A DNA stretch of 64,000 bases from Lachnospiraceae bacterium (GTDB lineage Bacteria; Bacillota; Clostridia; Lachnospirales; Lachnospiraceae). The translations under genes were made by a program, and so were the position numbers. Numbering within the stretch: position 1 is the first letter of the stretch; each line of letters opens with the position of its first letter. Location: positions 1 through 64,000 of the forward strand of contig JAQXVO010000012.1 of NCBI GenBank assembly GCA_029224965.1, read 5' to 3'. Positions 9,597-17,982 of this stretch are shown piece after piece. The notes beneath the pieces are model-generated. The model had not been told where the DNA came from and did no database searches. It saw only the letters and a list, made by a program, of their open reading frames with translations.

Positions 9597-9608
9597 AAAA
9601 TGTAGACC
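9597..9608. repeat. intergenic copy of the AAATNTAGACC word
   Basis: AAAATGTAGACC lies between rimI and rnz. It is one of at least 17 copies of the over-represented 11-mer described in the 5006-63472 entry. Nothing else is recognised in this 170-nt gap. Confidence 0.6.
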
Positions 9609-9695
9609 TCTCTTATATTTACAAAATTTAGCCATCGTCTGATATGACCGTGATTGGCCTCAGCATCATCCGCCAATACTCAAAGCAATTCTTAT

Positions 9696-10328
9696 CTACT
9701 GATGATTCCGGAAAGAGTAGCTCATCACAATCGCATCTTCCGTGGGAAAACTGTAAAAGTTCTTACGTATACCACAGGGCAGGAAGCCCCGGTCCTTATA
9801 TAAGGCAAGCGCCGGCCCGTTGGACGGCCGCACCTCAAGAACAATCTGCTCCAGCTTCTTTTCCCGGCCGAAGTCCAGCATGGCCGAAAGCAAAGCACCT
9901 CCGATGCCATGACCCCGATAGCCCTTTTCAACAGCAACGGTCTCAAGCTCTCCGTCGAAATCCGTAAAATACAGGACCAGGTAGCCCAGCAGATGATCCT
10001 TCTCATCCACTGCCGCAAAAAGCCGGGCTGTCTCGGGAAGATTCATGGCATCCTGAAAGCCTTTCAGACTCCAGGGTTCCGAGAAATTATCGGCCTCAAT
10101 CCGGGCCATATCGGGAAGATCTTGTTCTTCTGCCAGGCGGATCCGGATTTCTTCAGCTTCATTTATGAATCCGGAATTTATCCGTGCATCATCCGGTCCA
10201 ATATTTTTCAATGCATCTTCTGCTCCAGCCCTGATCATTTCTGTTTTATCATCCGGTCCGGCATTTTTCATCGCATCTGTTTTGGCTTTGATCATTGCTG
10301 TTTCATCTTCCGACCGGGTATTCCTCAT
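9696..10328 (-). CDS. rimI: ribosomal-protein-alanine N-acetyltransferase RimI-like (GNAT)
   Basis: A GNAT-fold acetyltransferase expected to acetylate the N-terminal Ala of ribosomal protein S18. The GNAT core begins near residue 60 (IRIRLAEEQDLPDM). It has the acetyl-CoA loop VEKGYRGHGIGGALL and the C-terminal LEVRPSNGPALALYKDRGF, typical of RimI beside tsaB. The first ~58 residues are not part of the family. They are a charged segment containing two imperfect ~20-residue repeats (both with K-N-x-G-P-D-D). AAGAGG lies about 9 nt before the ATG at 10328, so the extension could be translated. A start nearer the GNAT core cannot be excluded. The tsaB stop is 15 nt upstream. Confidence 0.88.
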   Translation of the reverse strand: MRNTRSEDETAMIKAKTDAMKNAGPDDKTEMIRAGAEDALKNIGPDDARINSGFINEAEEIRIRLAEEQDLPDMARIEADNFSEPWSLKGFQDAMNLPETARLFAAVDEKDHLLGYLVLYFTDFDGELETVAVEKGYRGHGIGGALLSAMLDFGREKKLEQIVLEVRPSNGPALALYKDRGFLPCGIRKNFYSFPTEDAIVMSYSFRNHQ

Positions 10329-10343
10329 TCCATTTCTGCCTCT

Positions 10344-11102
10344 TCATTTGTCGTTTTGATGCAAATTGTCAACCGAATTGGAAACTTCCTTCAGATTCTT
10401 CTTCCGCTCCCGCTCCGCCTGGGAGTCCCTCAGATAATTGGGCCGATGATCTTCACCCTTCTCCATCTTTCCCTCTGCCGCATAGACAGAAGCCAGGGCA
10501 GCCAGGGCTCCGGCTCTCTGCAGACGCTCATGGAAAGGTGCAAAAGCATAAGGCATGGTCAGATGCTCGGCGATATAATCCTTGAAAACCGGAATGCCGT
10601 CACCCAGGAAGGTAACCTTCTGGCCACGCTGGTTCAGATCATCGACGATCTCTTCGATTTTGACAGCGCACTCCGGCCGGACAACGTCCATTTCGATTTT
10701 ATGGTCTACATTTGTATGAAAAGCGTAGATACCCGTATAGGTCTGCTGACGTCTGGCGTCCAGGATGGGGCAGACCAGGCCCTCGGCACCGGCCATGTTG
10801 TAGGCGATGGCATCGACGGTCGGCACGGAAATAATGGGCACATTCCAGGCGAAAGCCAGACCTTTGGCCGTAGCCGAACCGATCCGGAGTCCGGTAAAGC
10901 TGCCCGGGCCGCCGGCAACTGCGATAGCCTCGATCGACTGCTTGGATTCCCCGGTCAGAGTCAGAAGGGCATCCACCATGGGAAGCAGGGTCTGCGAATG
11001 TGTCATTTTCGTATTCATAGTATATTCGCCGAGCAGCTTGTCCCCGTCGGACAGAGCAGCCGAAGCGACATTGCCTGAAGCATCCAGGCTTAAGATTTTC
11101 AT
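10344..11102 (-). CDS. tsaB: tRNA threonylcarbamoyladenosine biosynthesis protein TsaB
   Basis: Non-catalytic ASKHA partner of TsaD, needed for t6A formation. The N-terminus MKILSLDASGNVASAAL and the internal AVAGGPGSFTGLRIGSATAKGLA are family hallmarks. The start is set at 11102 (M7 of the track ORF) because AAAGGA precedes it by 8 nt, giving 252 aa. The C-terminal ~25 residues are charged and variable. It lies between tsaE and rimI, the usual clostridial order. A copy of the AAATNTAGACC word occurs in frame as Asn-Val-Asp (10703-10713). Confidence 0.95.
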   Translation of the reverse strand: MKILSLDASGNVASAALSDGDKLLGEYTMNTKMTHSQTLLPMVDALLTLTGESKQSIEAIAVAGGPGSFTGLRIGSATAKGLAFAWNVPIISVPTVDAIAYNMAGAEGLVCPILDARRQQTYTGIYAFHTNVDHKIEMDVVRPECAVKIEEIVDDLNQRGQKVTFLGDGIPVFKDYIAEHLTMPYAFAPFHERLQRAGALAALASVYAAEGKMEKGEDHRPNYLRDSQAERERKKNLKEVSNSVDNLHQNDK

Positions 11103-11152
11103 AAATGTAGTCCTTTCCATCGAAGTTTTTCGGATTCGATCATTGCCGAGAT

Positions 11153-11584
11153 CTATTTGTCTTCAACAATAATTCGCCTATAATCGAATCCCCTGGTCAG
11201 ATCCTTCTCAATTGTGATCTGCCGATAGTGTTCCGGCATGAGGTCGGAAATCAGCTCCGCCCACTCGATCAGGCAGAGTCCGTCACCGTAGATATAGTCA
11301 TCGAAGCCGACCTCGTCCATCTCCTCCGGATCCCCGATCCGATAGACATCGAAGTGATAGAGGGGCATGCGGCCGGACCGGTATTCCTGCAGAATTGTAA
11401 AGGTCGGACTGGAAACCGGTTCCTTCACGCCGAGGCCTTCGGCGATTCCCTTGGTGAAAACGGTCTTTCCGACGCCAAGATCACCTGTCAGAGCAATGAC
11501 ATCTCCGGCCTGGGCCTCTTCTCCCATTCTTTTGCCAAGGGCACGCGTCTCCTCGGCGGAATTGCTTTCATATATTGTTTTCAT
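11153..11584 (-). CDS. tsaE: tRNA threonylcarbamoyladenosine biosynthesis ATPase TsaE
   Basis: Small P-loop ATPase (143 aa) that regulates the TsaBD complex. The Walker A GDLGVGKTVFTKG, the following VSSPTFTILQEY, and the HFDVYRI and LIEWAE motifs define the family. It is the first gene of tsaE-tsaB-rimI-rnz-tsaD-ispD. The RBS is weak. The 219 nt upstream are AT-rich and hold short GCTCTTAGG-type repeats. Confidence 0.95.
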   Translation of the reverse strand: MKTIYESNSAEETRALGKRMGEEAQAGDVIALTGDLGVGKTVFTKGIAEGLGVKEPVSSPTFTILQEYRSGRMPLYHFDVYRIGDPEEMDEVGFDDYIYGDGLCLIEWAELISDLMPEHYRQITIEKDLTRGFDYRRIIVEDK

Positions 11585-11803
11585 AATTTCTTATCTCTGT
11601 ATTTTCTATTAAACACTTGTCTCTTTGAATCTCATGCAGACTCACAGAATCTGATAAATTCTAATAATTATCAGCTTCTGTCTATTACAAGCTCCGATCA
11701 TCTTCCATGCTCTTAGGTCATTATGCTCTTAGGCTCTTATGATTTCAAAGCTCCAATGTTCGACTTACTTTCAGCTTTTTCGACTCACTCGTTTGAACTT
11801 TGA

Positions 11804-12409
11804 TCACAATTTCAGCTGCTTCTTGCCGAGATGCGCCCGAAGGATCGTCTTCACATCCTCTTCCTGATCTCCCAGAAGCTGCCGCGGAATGATATAAGCG
11901 CCAGACTTTCCTGCATAAAGGAGAAGCTGGTTTTTATTCAGCACCGCCTTTCCGATCATTTTCCAGGTCAGAAGAGCATCGGTTCCGGACGCACTATGTT
12001 TCTGCCCGGGGAGCTTCAGGGGCGTATGAACCAGAACACCATCCTCCCGGAAGGTATAGGTGATCGGATGCTTCAGGACCTCTGTCGCGCTGACCTGCTT
12101 CTTGGCAGATGTCTTTAGGAAAATCGGCTGATAGACGAGAAGCATAACGCCGATGACCAGATACATGGCCGCATAGGTTGTCCCGCCCTGGGCCAGATTC
12201 CAGAATCCGGCCACAATGGCAATGACACCAATCAGAAGGGAAATGATTCCGTTCACATGGCTGTAGGTATGATAGAGATGAAACTTATACATATCATCAG
12301 CTGTCAGCTGCACCTCGAAGGTCGGGTCTTCTTTTCTGCCTGCCTTCTTCGCCTTCTCTGCCTTCTCTGTCATTTCTGCTTTCTCTGTATTCTGTCTTTT
12401 TTCTGACAT
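11804..12409 (-). CDS. YcxB-like membrane protein
   Basis: A 201-aa protein resembling the YcxB family, function unknown. After a Lys/Glu-rich N-terminus (about 25 residues), FEVQLTADDMYKFHLYH leads into two hydrophobic segments at about residues 55-75 and 83-100. The C-terminal beta-rich YcxB-like domain includes YTFREDGVLVHT and the TWKMIGKAVLNKNQLLLY stretch. GGAGACTCTC precedes the ATG. It stands alone between a repeat region and tsaE. No role can be assigned from context. Confidence 0.75.
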   Translation of the reverse strand: MSEKRQNTEKAEMTEKAEKAKKAGRKEDPTFEVQLTADDMYKFHLYHTYSHVNGIISLLIGVIAIVAGFWNLAQGGTTYAAMYLVIGVMLLVYQPIFLKTSAKKQVSATEVLKHPITYTFREDGVLVHTPLKLPGQKHSASGTDALLTWKMIGKAVLNKNQLLLYAGKSGAYIIPRQLLGDQEEDVKTILRAHLGKKQLKL

Positions 12410-12433
12410 GAGAGTCTCCGTTATAAATGAAAG

Positions 12434-12487
12434 ATGCCGCTGCTTTCCTGCTCAGTGTGCAAGGTTGCTTCCCTGCTCAGTGTGCAA
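12434..12487. repeat. 23-bp direct repeat, two copies
   Basis: A unit reading GCTTYCCTGCTCAGTGTGCAAGG occurs twice back to back, just upstream of the YcxB-like gene. It is one of many local duplications in this genome's intergenic DNA. Confidence 0.6.
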
Positions 12488-12546
12488 GGCAGAAGCTCGC
12501 ATTTTTTAATTCAGTATCCAAAATAGTATAGCACGAAAAGAAAGGC

Positions 12547-12574
12547 AAAAAAAGGGACCGCCCCAGGCGGCCCC
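12547..12574 (-). terminator. intrinsic terminator downstream of repeat region
   Basis: On the minus strand GGGGCCGCC / GGCGGTCCC forms a 9-bp stem (one G-U) with a 3-nt loop followed by seven U. It lies about 1 kb past the ribU stop, so a ribU transcript could include the whole hairpin array as a 3' UTR before stopping here. Confidence 0.8.
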
Positions 12575-12642
12575 GATCCTCGATTCCTAAATTTTACATC
12601 ACAGCTTCTCCGCTGATATTCACAAAACAGAAAACTTCCACA

Positions 12643-12797
12643 TCATATTGCTTCGGATTCTCCCTGCAGAAATTTTCTGTTTGGAATTGCTTCGGATTCT
12701 CCCTACAGATTTTTTCTGTTTGGAATTGCTTCGGATTCTCTCTACAGAATTTTTCTGTTTGGAATTGCTTCGGATTCTCTCTGCAGGATTTTCCAAC
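12643..12797. repeat. 39-bp tandem repeat, four copies
   Basis: A unit beginning TTGCTTCGGATTCTCYCT and ending CTGTTTGGAA is repeated about four times with a 39-bp period and a few substitutions. The 39-bp period keeps reading frames open, which explains the spurious 146-aa track ORF 12620-13060. There is no RBS or homology to support coding. Confidence 0.85.
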
Positions 12798-12929
12798 AGA
12801 ACTGCCTTGATCATAGCATGATCTCTGAGGTGACTAACAGAGGAAAAAAGAGTAAAAAATGGCAAAAATACAGGTTCTCCCAGCTGGACGAATCCGGCAG
12901 GGAGAACCTGTATTGTTGCAGATGAGACC

Positions 12930-13590
12930 CATACATCGGGATTTGAAATTTCCTTCAAAATCGTTGTACAAAATCGGGTAATGGGGGAAGTCATACAACG
13001 GAATTCGAGTTTTCCTTCAAAATCGTTGCACAAACACGGTAAACTACGGAAATCATACATCGGGATTCAGCTTTTCCTTCAAAATCGTTGCACAAACTCG
13101 GTAAACTACGGAAATCATACATCGGGATTTGAAATTTCCTTCAAAATCGTTGTACAAAATCGGGTAATTTGAGAAGTCATACAACGGAATTCGAGTTTTC
13201 CTTCAAAATCGTTGCACAAAATCGGGTAATTTGGGAAGTCATACAACGGAATTCGAGTTTTCCTTCAAAATCGTTGCACAAAATCGGGTAATTGGGGAAA
13301 TCATACATCGGAATCCGCTTTTTCCTTCAAAATCGTTGCACAAACACGGTAAACTACGGAAATCATACATCGGAATCCGCTTTTTCCTTCAAAATCGTTG
13401 CACAAACTCGGTAAACTACGGAAATCATACATCGGGATTCAGCTTTTCCTTCAAAATCGTTGCACAAACTCGGTGAACTCCTAAAATCAGGTAAAACGTA
13501 CCTCGGGATTCAAGAAAGTCTCCAATCCCGAGGTATGGAAGCCGGAAATCAGCATCTGACTGCGGATTTTTCCTCAAAATCGTTATCCAC
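12930..13590. repeat. hairpin tandem array A (about 10-11 units, 62-bp pitch)
   Basis: Each unit has a ~38-nt imperfect palindrome. The left arm is ACAACGG or ACATCGG plus GATTTGAA, the right arm TTCAAAATCGTTGTAC, with an ATTTCC-like loop. A ~24-nt linker of the CGGGTAATTTGGGAAGT type follows. Units start near 12935, 12997, 13058, 13120, 13182, 13243, 13306, 13368, 13430 and 13500. Linkers are shared between units, so this is not a CRISPR. The last complete unit (about 13500-13540) has different ends, CCTCGGGATT / AATCCCGAGG, still perfectly paired. The array begins at the 3' end of ribU. Track ORFs here are frame accidents. Confidence 0.9.
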
Positions 13591-13592
13591 GA

Positions 13593-14294
13593 TCAACCCC
13601 GTCTTCCATGAAGAACAGGAGACAGAGGCTTGTAGATCAGCATGGTAATCAGGACACTGATGACACCCTTTACAAAGGTGAAAGGCATGTTGAATACCAG
13701 AAGTGCCTGGGTCATATTCTTGATAGAAGGAATGATAGCCTGATACATCTGAAGAACGACTTCCTTGGGCATAAAGTTATAGTAGAAAGGATATACCAGG
13801 AAGATGTTCGACGGAAGCGAGATCAGAGCCATGGCTGCTGCTCCGACGAAAGCTCCGATCAGGGCGTTGGTCCTGGTCTTCTTTCTCTTGTAGATCAGTC
13901 CTGCAACTGCTACGAATACAGCGCCGAGAATGAAGTTTGAAATTTCTCCGACACCGAAGGACTGGGATACAGCAGAATGCAGAAGGTTCTTGATGAGTTC
14001 GATCAGGATACCGGAAACGGGACCCAGTGCGAAGGATCCGAGCAGTGCCGGAAGATCCGAGAAATCAAACTTGATAAAGCTTGGCATAAAGGGAACGGCG
14101 ATCTCAATGTACTGAAGGACAAAGGCGGCTGCCGAAAGAATACCGGTCACTGCCAGGAAACGAACCGTGCTCTTCTGACCTCTGCTTTCGGTCTGCTCGA
14201 TGGCCCGGGCACGCTTCTCCAGGTCTTCCTTCTTGACGCGGCGCTCCGCTGCCATTTCATTCAACTGATTGGTCTGATTCATTGTGTTTTCCAT
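13593..14294 (-). CDS. ribU: riboflavin ECF transporter substrate-binding subunit RibU
   Basis: S-component for riboflavin uptake that works with the shared ECF ATPases and EcfT, which are not in this window. The family membrane part starts about residue 50 (VRFLAVTGILSAAAFVLQYIE), with PFMPSFIKFDFSDLPALLGSFALGP, the typical RibU loop, and six hydrophobic segments in all. A start at 14294 (MENTMNQ) has AAGGAAG at proper spacing and gives 233 aa. The track start at 14363 lacks a well-placed RBS. A charged cytosolic N-terminus precedes the first helix. The FMN riboswitch and terminator directly upstream identify the substrate independently. Confidence 0.94.
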   Translation of the reverse strand: MENTMNQTNQLNEMAAERRVKKEDLEKRARAIEQTESRGQKSTVRFLAVTGILSAAAFVLQYIEIAVPFMPSFIKFDFSDLPALLGSFALGPVSGILIELIKNLLHSAVSQSFGVGEISNFILGAVFVAVAGLIYKRKKTRTNALIGAFVGAAAMALISLPSNIFLVYPFYYNFMPKEVVLQMYQAIIPSIKNMTQALLVFNMPFTFVKGVISVLITMLIYKPLSPVLHGRRG

Positions 14295-14451
14295 CTCTTT
14301 CTTCCTTTCCGTAGACGGTTCTGTCTTCGAAACAAAAAGAGAAGTTTCTGCCGTATCCTCCATGCTGTCTGATCAGCTCCTGCCGAATCGAAATTCCGGA
14401 CGACTTAGAATTCCGCGAAATCGAAATTTCTTTTGACAAAGCCTTCTGACC

Positions 14452-14483
14452 AAAAAAATACCCCGAGTATAAACTCGGGGTAT
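14452..14483 (-). terminator. FMN riboswitch expression-platform terminator
   Basis: An 11-bp perfect stem ATACCCCGAGT / ACTCGGGGTAT with a 4-nt loop and a U7 tract lies between the RFN aptamer and ribU on the minus strand. It is positioned to stop transcription when FMN is bound. Confidence 0.9.
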
Positions 14484-14552
14484 CTGGAATCGGTTTCTGT
14501 CTGTGAGGCATTTCAAATCCTGCTTTCGCACGACCTTTCAGGCCTCATAGAA

Positions 14553-14664
14553 TCTGCTTCTCTTCTTCCATCCAGACTTTAACTGTCGGTACCGGAGTTT
14601 CACCGGTTCTTGCAAATGCTCGCGGACTTTACCGCCGATCGGGAATTGCACCCTGCCCCGAAGA
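14553..14664 (-). ncRNA. FMN riboswitch (RFN element)
   Basis: On the minus strand the aptamer opens with CTTCGGGGCAGGGTGCAATT, continues CCCGATCGGCGGTAAAGTCC and CCGGTGAAACTCCGGTACCG, and closes with AGTCTGGATGGAAGAAGAG. These are the conserved RFN blocks. FMN binding should favour the downstream terminator and switch off ribU. Confidence 0.97.
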
Positions 14665-14685
14665 ACTTATTTTGTTTACCAGTCA

Positions 14686-14714
14686 AATATAGACCACTGT
14701 CGCAGTCCTGTCAA
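14686..14714 (-). promoter_or_regulatory. sigma-A type promoter for the riboswitch-ribU transcript
   Basis: On the minus strand TTGACA (14714-14709) and TATATT (14691-14686) are separated by exactly 17 bp, about 20 nt upstream of the aptamer. The -10 is embedded in the over-represented word GGTCTATATTTG. Confidence 0.8.
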
Positions 14715-14769
14715 GAGTCGTTGTCTTCTTTTTTCTTACATCATTTGAATTATGAAGCAAAAATGAATC

Positions 14770-14937
14770 TATAGACTGCCTATCTCAGATGCAGGTCTTA
14801 CCTGCCACATTCAGAAGCAAAGCGTTCTCTGCCTGCTTACAAAGCTGCTGCCTCAGATGCAGGTCCTACCTGCCGCATTCAGAAGCAAAACGTTCTCTGC
14901 CTGCTTACAAAGCTGCTGCCTCAGATGCAGGTCTCAC
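14770..14937. repeat. 68-bp tandem repeat overlapping the tail of a gene
   Basis: About two and a half copies of a 68-bp unit (CTCAGATGCAGGT...TTACAAAGCTGCTGC). The right-most copy runs into the last codons of the 14934-15278 gene. Its Glu-Arg-Gly-Lys-stop end resembles the start of each repeat, so the array seems to have grown from the gene's 3' end. Confidence 0.8.
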
Positions 14938-15278
14938 TTGCCACGCTCGAAAGCGAAGTAAACCATGATCGAATCCTCTGCCCGATGGAGCCATACGCCT
15001 GTATCTGTATCATCATCCGCGGTCAAAGGGGAAATCTCATAGCGGCCATATTCATGTCCGGGGCGGGGATTCTTGCCATGCTCTGCGGCATCACCATAGT
15101 CCTTCTTCTGGAAACGCGTCACAACACTTGTCAGAAGATTCTCCGTCTTCTTATCGCCCAGGAAAACTTCCCGGATGCCGCGCGAAAGATAGACCGGATC
15201 GCCGTTGATGTGGTTGTATTCCGTTGAACCGAAGCCCTTCTTCTTTACCAGTTCCTGCAGATCTTTGAATTTCTCCAT
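14934..15278 (-). CDS. small conserved-looking protein of unknown function
   Basis: A 114-aa protein I do not recognise. It is hydrophilic, with no signal peptide, membrane segment or Cys cluster. It starts MEKFKDLQELVKKKGFG. The middle has a run of Asp/Thr (TADDDTD), and the C-terminus has alternating hydrophobics (DSIMVYFAFER) suggestive of a beta strand. AAGGGG lies 9 nt before the ATG, which supports real translation. It sits downstream of tex on the same strand with about 120 nt between. The 68-bp tandem repeat begins in its last codons. Confidence 0.65.
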   Translation of the reverse strand: MEKFKDLQELVKKKGFGSTEYNHINGDPVYLSRGIREVFLGDKKTENLLTSVVTRFQKKDYGDAAEHGKNPRPGHEYGRYEISPLTADDDTDTGVWLHRAEDSIMVYFAFERGK

Positions 15279-15402
15279 AGTAATTTCCCCTTTCCGAAAG
15301 ATACACCAAATCCTTCTATACCAGGATTATACCCCTTTTCCCTCCTGCTTTCGAGGTTTTCAAAGCATATATTCGCCCGGCCGGCGGGAAATTTCGTTCA
15401 TT

Positions 15403-17760
15403 TTATTTCTTGAGATTCAGTCCGTTAAGCAGATCTCCTAGAGAGGTCGTTGCCGTATTCCTTCTGCCGGAATTCTGGTTTCTCTGGCCCTTGCCTCGAT
15501 TACGACCCTGGTCGCGATTCCTGCCCTGGGTATGATTTTTCTGGCCCTGGCCCCTGTCAGAACCGGAGCTCTTCCGGTCCTCCTTTTTTCCGCCATGCTC
15601 TGCATCTGCCTCGCCGATCAGCATGGAAAGGGCGATCCGCTGCTTGGCCGGATCCACATCGAGGACCTCGACATCCACCACATCACCAACCGAAACGACT
15701 TCCAGCGGGTGCTTGATGAACTTCTTTGTCATATGAGAAATGTGGACCAGTCCGTCCTGATGGACGCCAATATCCACAAAGGCACCAAAGTCGACGATGT
15801 TCCGGACAGTACCTTTCAGAACCATGCCCGGCTTCAGGTCATCAATGGAAAGGACATCGGACCGGAGGATGGGCTTTGGCATGTCCTCACGAGGGTCTCT
15901 GCCCGGCTTCTTCAGTTCCTTTACGATGTCTTCCAGAGTCAGCTCGCCGACACCCAGGTCTTCCGCCTCCTTCTTCATGTCCGGAATCTCCCGGTCGATG
16001 GTCGGGATGCCGCCCTTTGCCAGGTCCTCGGGGCTGTGGCCCAGAGACTTCAGAAGCTTCTCGGCAACCTCATAGGATTCCGGATGGACCGAAGTATTGT
16101 CCAGAGGATTCTTTCCGCCGGGAATCCGAAGGAAGCCAGCGCACTGCTCAAAGGCCTTGGGTCCGAGCTTGGGAACCTTCAAAAGGTCGCGTCGGGAGGT
16201 AAAGCGGCCGTTCTGATCCCGGTAGGAAACCACGTTCTTTGCAATGGTCTTGGTCATGCCGGAGACGTATTCCAGCAGAGAATAGGAAGCTGTGTTCAGA
16301 TCGACACCGACCTCATTGACGCAGTCCTCGACCACGTTATTGAGCTGGCCGGAAAGCTTCTTCTGATTCATGTCATGCTGGTACTGGCCGACACCGATGG
16401 CCTTGGGGTCTATCTTTACCAGCTCAGCCAGCGGGTCCTGCAGCCGTCTCGCCATGGAAGTCGAGCTTCTCTGTCCCACATCGAAATTCGGGAACTCCTC
16501 GGTCGCAAGCTCGGATGCCGAATAGACGGAGGCGCCAGCCTCATTGACGATAACATAGCTGACCTTCTGTGGAATCTTTTTGAGAAGGTCGACGATGATC
16601 TGCTCGGATTCCCGGGAGGCGGTGCCGTTGCCCAGGGAAATCAGGGTGATGTGGTACTTCTCGATCAGATGGGCCACAATTTTCTCGGACTCCTCGACCC
16701 GGTTCTGGGGTGCGGTCGGGAAAATGACGGTCGTGTCCAGGACCTTTCCGGTCGGATCGACGACAGCCAGCTTGCAGCCGGTACGGAAAGCCGGATCCCA
16801 GCCCAGTACGGTCTGATTGGGGATGGGCGGCTGCATGAGAAGCTGATGGAGGTTCTTTCCGAAGACATCGATGGCGCCGTCCTCGGCCTGCTCGGTCAGA
16901 CCCGAACGGATTTCCCGCTCGATGGCAGGTCCGATCAGCCGGCTCAGGGCATCCGCAATGACTTCCTCCAGCACCGGCATGGTCACCGGGTTTTCCTTTA
17001 CGATGATCTGTTTTCTAAGGTAGGAAAGGATCTCATTCTCCGGGAGGTTTACCTTTACCTGAAGGATCTTCTCCTTCTCGCCACGGTTCAGGGCCAGAAC
17101 CCGGTGACCCGGCAGGCCCTCGATTTTCTCCTCGAAATCGTAGTAGTTCTCGTAGACCGACTTGACCTCGGGGTCCTTGGCCTTGGACGAAATCGTCCCC
17201 TTCTTCTCGGTCAGGTCGCGGATGTAGATCCGATAGTCAGCCACGTCGGAAATCTCTTCGGCCAGGATGTCCTTTGCCCCGGCCAGCGCTTCCTCCGCCG
17301 TCCTCACTTCCTTTCCTTCCTCGGACGAAATATAGACCCCGGCCTCCTTTTCCAGATCGCCGGAGAAGTCCTGGGCCTTAATCAGCTCCGCCAGAGGGGC
17401 AAGGCCCTTCTCCTTGGCCATCATGGCCCGGGTCCGCCGCTTCTGCTTGTAGGGGCGGTAGAGGTCTTCGACGACAACCAGAGTCTCGGCTGCTTCGATC
17501 CGCTTCTTCAGATCAGCGGTCAGCTTGCCCTGCTCTTCGATCGCAGAAAGAACCGTCTGCTTCCGGTCCTCCAGTCCGCGCAGATAAGTAAGCCGCTCGT
17601 CCAGCTTCCGGAGAACCTCGTCATTCAGAGCTCCGGTCACTTCCTTCCGATAACGGGCGATGAAGGGGATGGTATTCCCCTCATCGATCAGCCGGATTGC
17701 GGCCTCTGCCTGCTCCGGGCGGATCTTCAATTCTTCTGCGATCTTCATTGTGATTTCCAT
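15403..17760 (-). CDS. tex: Tex family S1 RNA-binding transcription accessory protein
   Basis: A 785-aa member of the Tex/YhgF family (Spt6-like core), an RNA-binding protein linked to transcription and stress. The order is an N-terminal helical region (PFIARYRKEVTGALNDE), a YqgF/RNase H-like domain around residues 325-450 (LGWDPAFRTGCKLAVVD), helix-hairpin-helix repeats (about 490-560), and an S1 domain about 640-710 (GMVLKGTVRNIVDFGAFVDIGV). The last ~65 residues are a low-complexity Gly/Arg/Asn/Gln tail, a likely extra RNA-contacting extension. AGAGGAG precedes the ATG at 17760. One AAATNTAGACC copy lies in frame (17328-17338). Confidence 0.96.
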   Translation of the reverse strand: MEITMKIAEELKIRPEQAEAAIRLIDEGNTIPFIARYRKEVTGALNDEVLRKLDERLTYLRGLEDRKQTVLSAIEEQGKLTADLKKRIEAAETLVVVEDLYRPYKQKRRTRAMMAKEKGLAPLAELIKAQDFSGDLEKEAGVYISSEEGKEVRTAEEALAGAKDILAEEISDVADYRIYIRDLTEKKGTISSKAKDPEVKSVYENYYDFEEKIEGLPGHRVLALNRGEKEKILQVKVNLPENEILSYLRKQIIVKENPVTMPVLEEVIADALSRLIGPAIEREIRSGLTEQAEDGAIDVFGKNLHQLLMQPPIPNQTVLGWDPAFRTGCKLAVVDPTGKVLDTTVIFPTAPQNRVEESEKIVAHLIEKYHITLISLGNGTASRESEQIIVDLLKKIPQKVSYVIVNEAGASVYSASELATEEFPNFDVGQRSSTSMARRLQDPLAELVKIDPKAIGVGQYQHDMNQKKLSGQLNNVVEDCVNEVGVDLNTASYSLLEYVSGMTKTIAKNVVSYRDQNGRFTSRRDLLKVPKLGPKAFEQCAGFLRIPGGKNPLDNTSVHPESYEVAEKLLKSLGHSPEDLAKGGIPTIDREIPDMKKEAEDLGVGELTLEDIVKELKKPGRDPREDMPKPILRSDVLSIDDLKPGMVLKGTVRNIVDFGAFVDIGVHQDGLVHISHMTKKFIKHPLEVVSVGDVVDVEVLDVDPAKQRIALSMLIGEADAEHGGKKEDRKSSGSDRGQGQKNHTQGRNRDQGRNRGKGQRNQNSGRRNTATTSLGDLLNGLNLKK

Positions 17761-17849
17761 ACTTACTCCTCTTGTTTCTATTTAAACTACTACCTATCCA
17801 GTAGACACATAGCTGACAAAATTACGATGCTCTGCTCCTAAAAAATCCC

Positions 17850-17942
17850 CGGAAGTGTCGAAAATTCTCAATCCCGATCCATGACGCCTTTACCTGATTT
17901 CATGGATCGATTTTGAAAGAAATTTCGAATCCCGATCCATCA
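17850..17942. repeat. isolated hairpin-repeat units (locus B)
   Basis: One complete and one partial unit of the same family as the arrays at 12.9, 35.4, 53.6 and 58.9 kb. The complete unit (17902-17940) has the family core CGATTTTGAAAGAAATTTCG. Its stem ends are ATGGATCG / CGATCCAT in place of GTACAACG / CGTTGTAC. It lies 40 nt beyond the stop of the second MATE gene. Confidence 0.75.
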
Positions 17943-17982
17943 GGATTTACACCCCGCACTGGGAATGGCTAGAAAGCTGCAG

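Noticed and set aside
12620-13476. Track ORFs of 62-146 aa in the repeat region (12620-13060, 12981-13172, 13231-13476)
   Set aside because: They are generated by tandem repeat periods, have no RBS or family resemblance, and their codon pattern follows the repeat, not the genome.
15532-17841. A 769-aa plus-strand ORF opposite tex
   Set aside because: Long antisense shadow caused by the codon bias of tex. The minus-strand domains are unambiguous.
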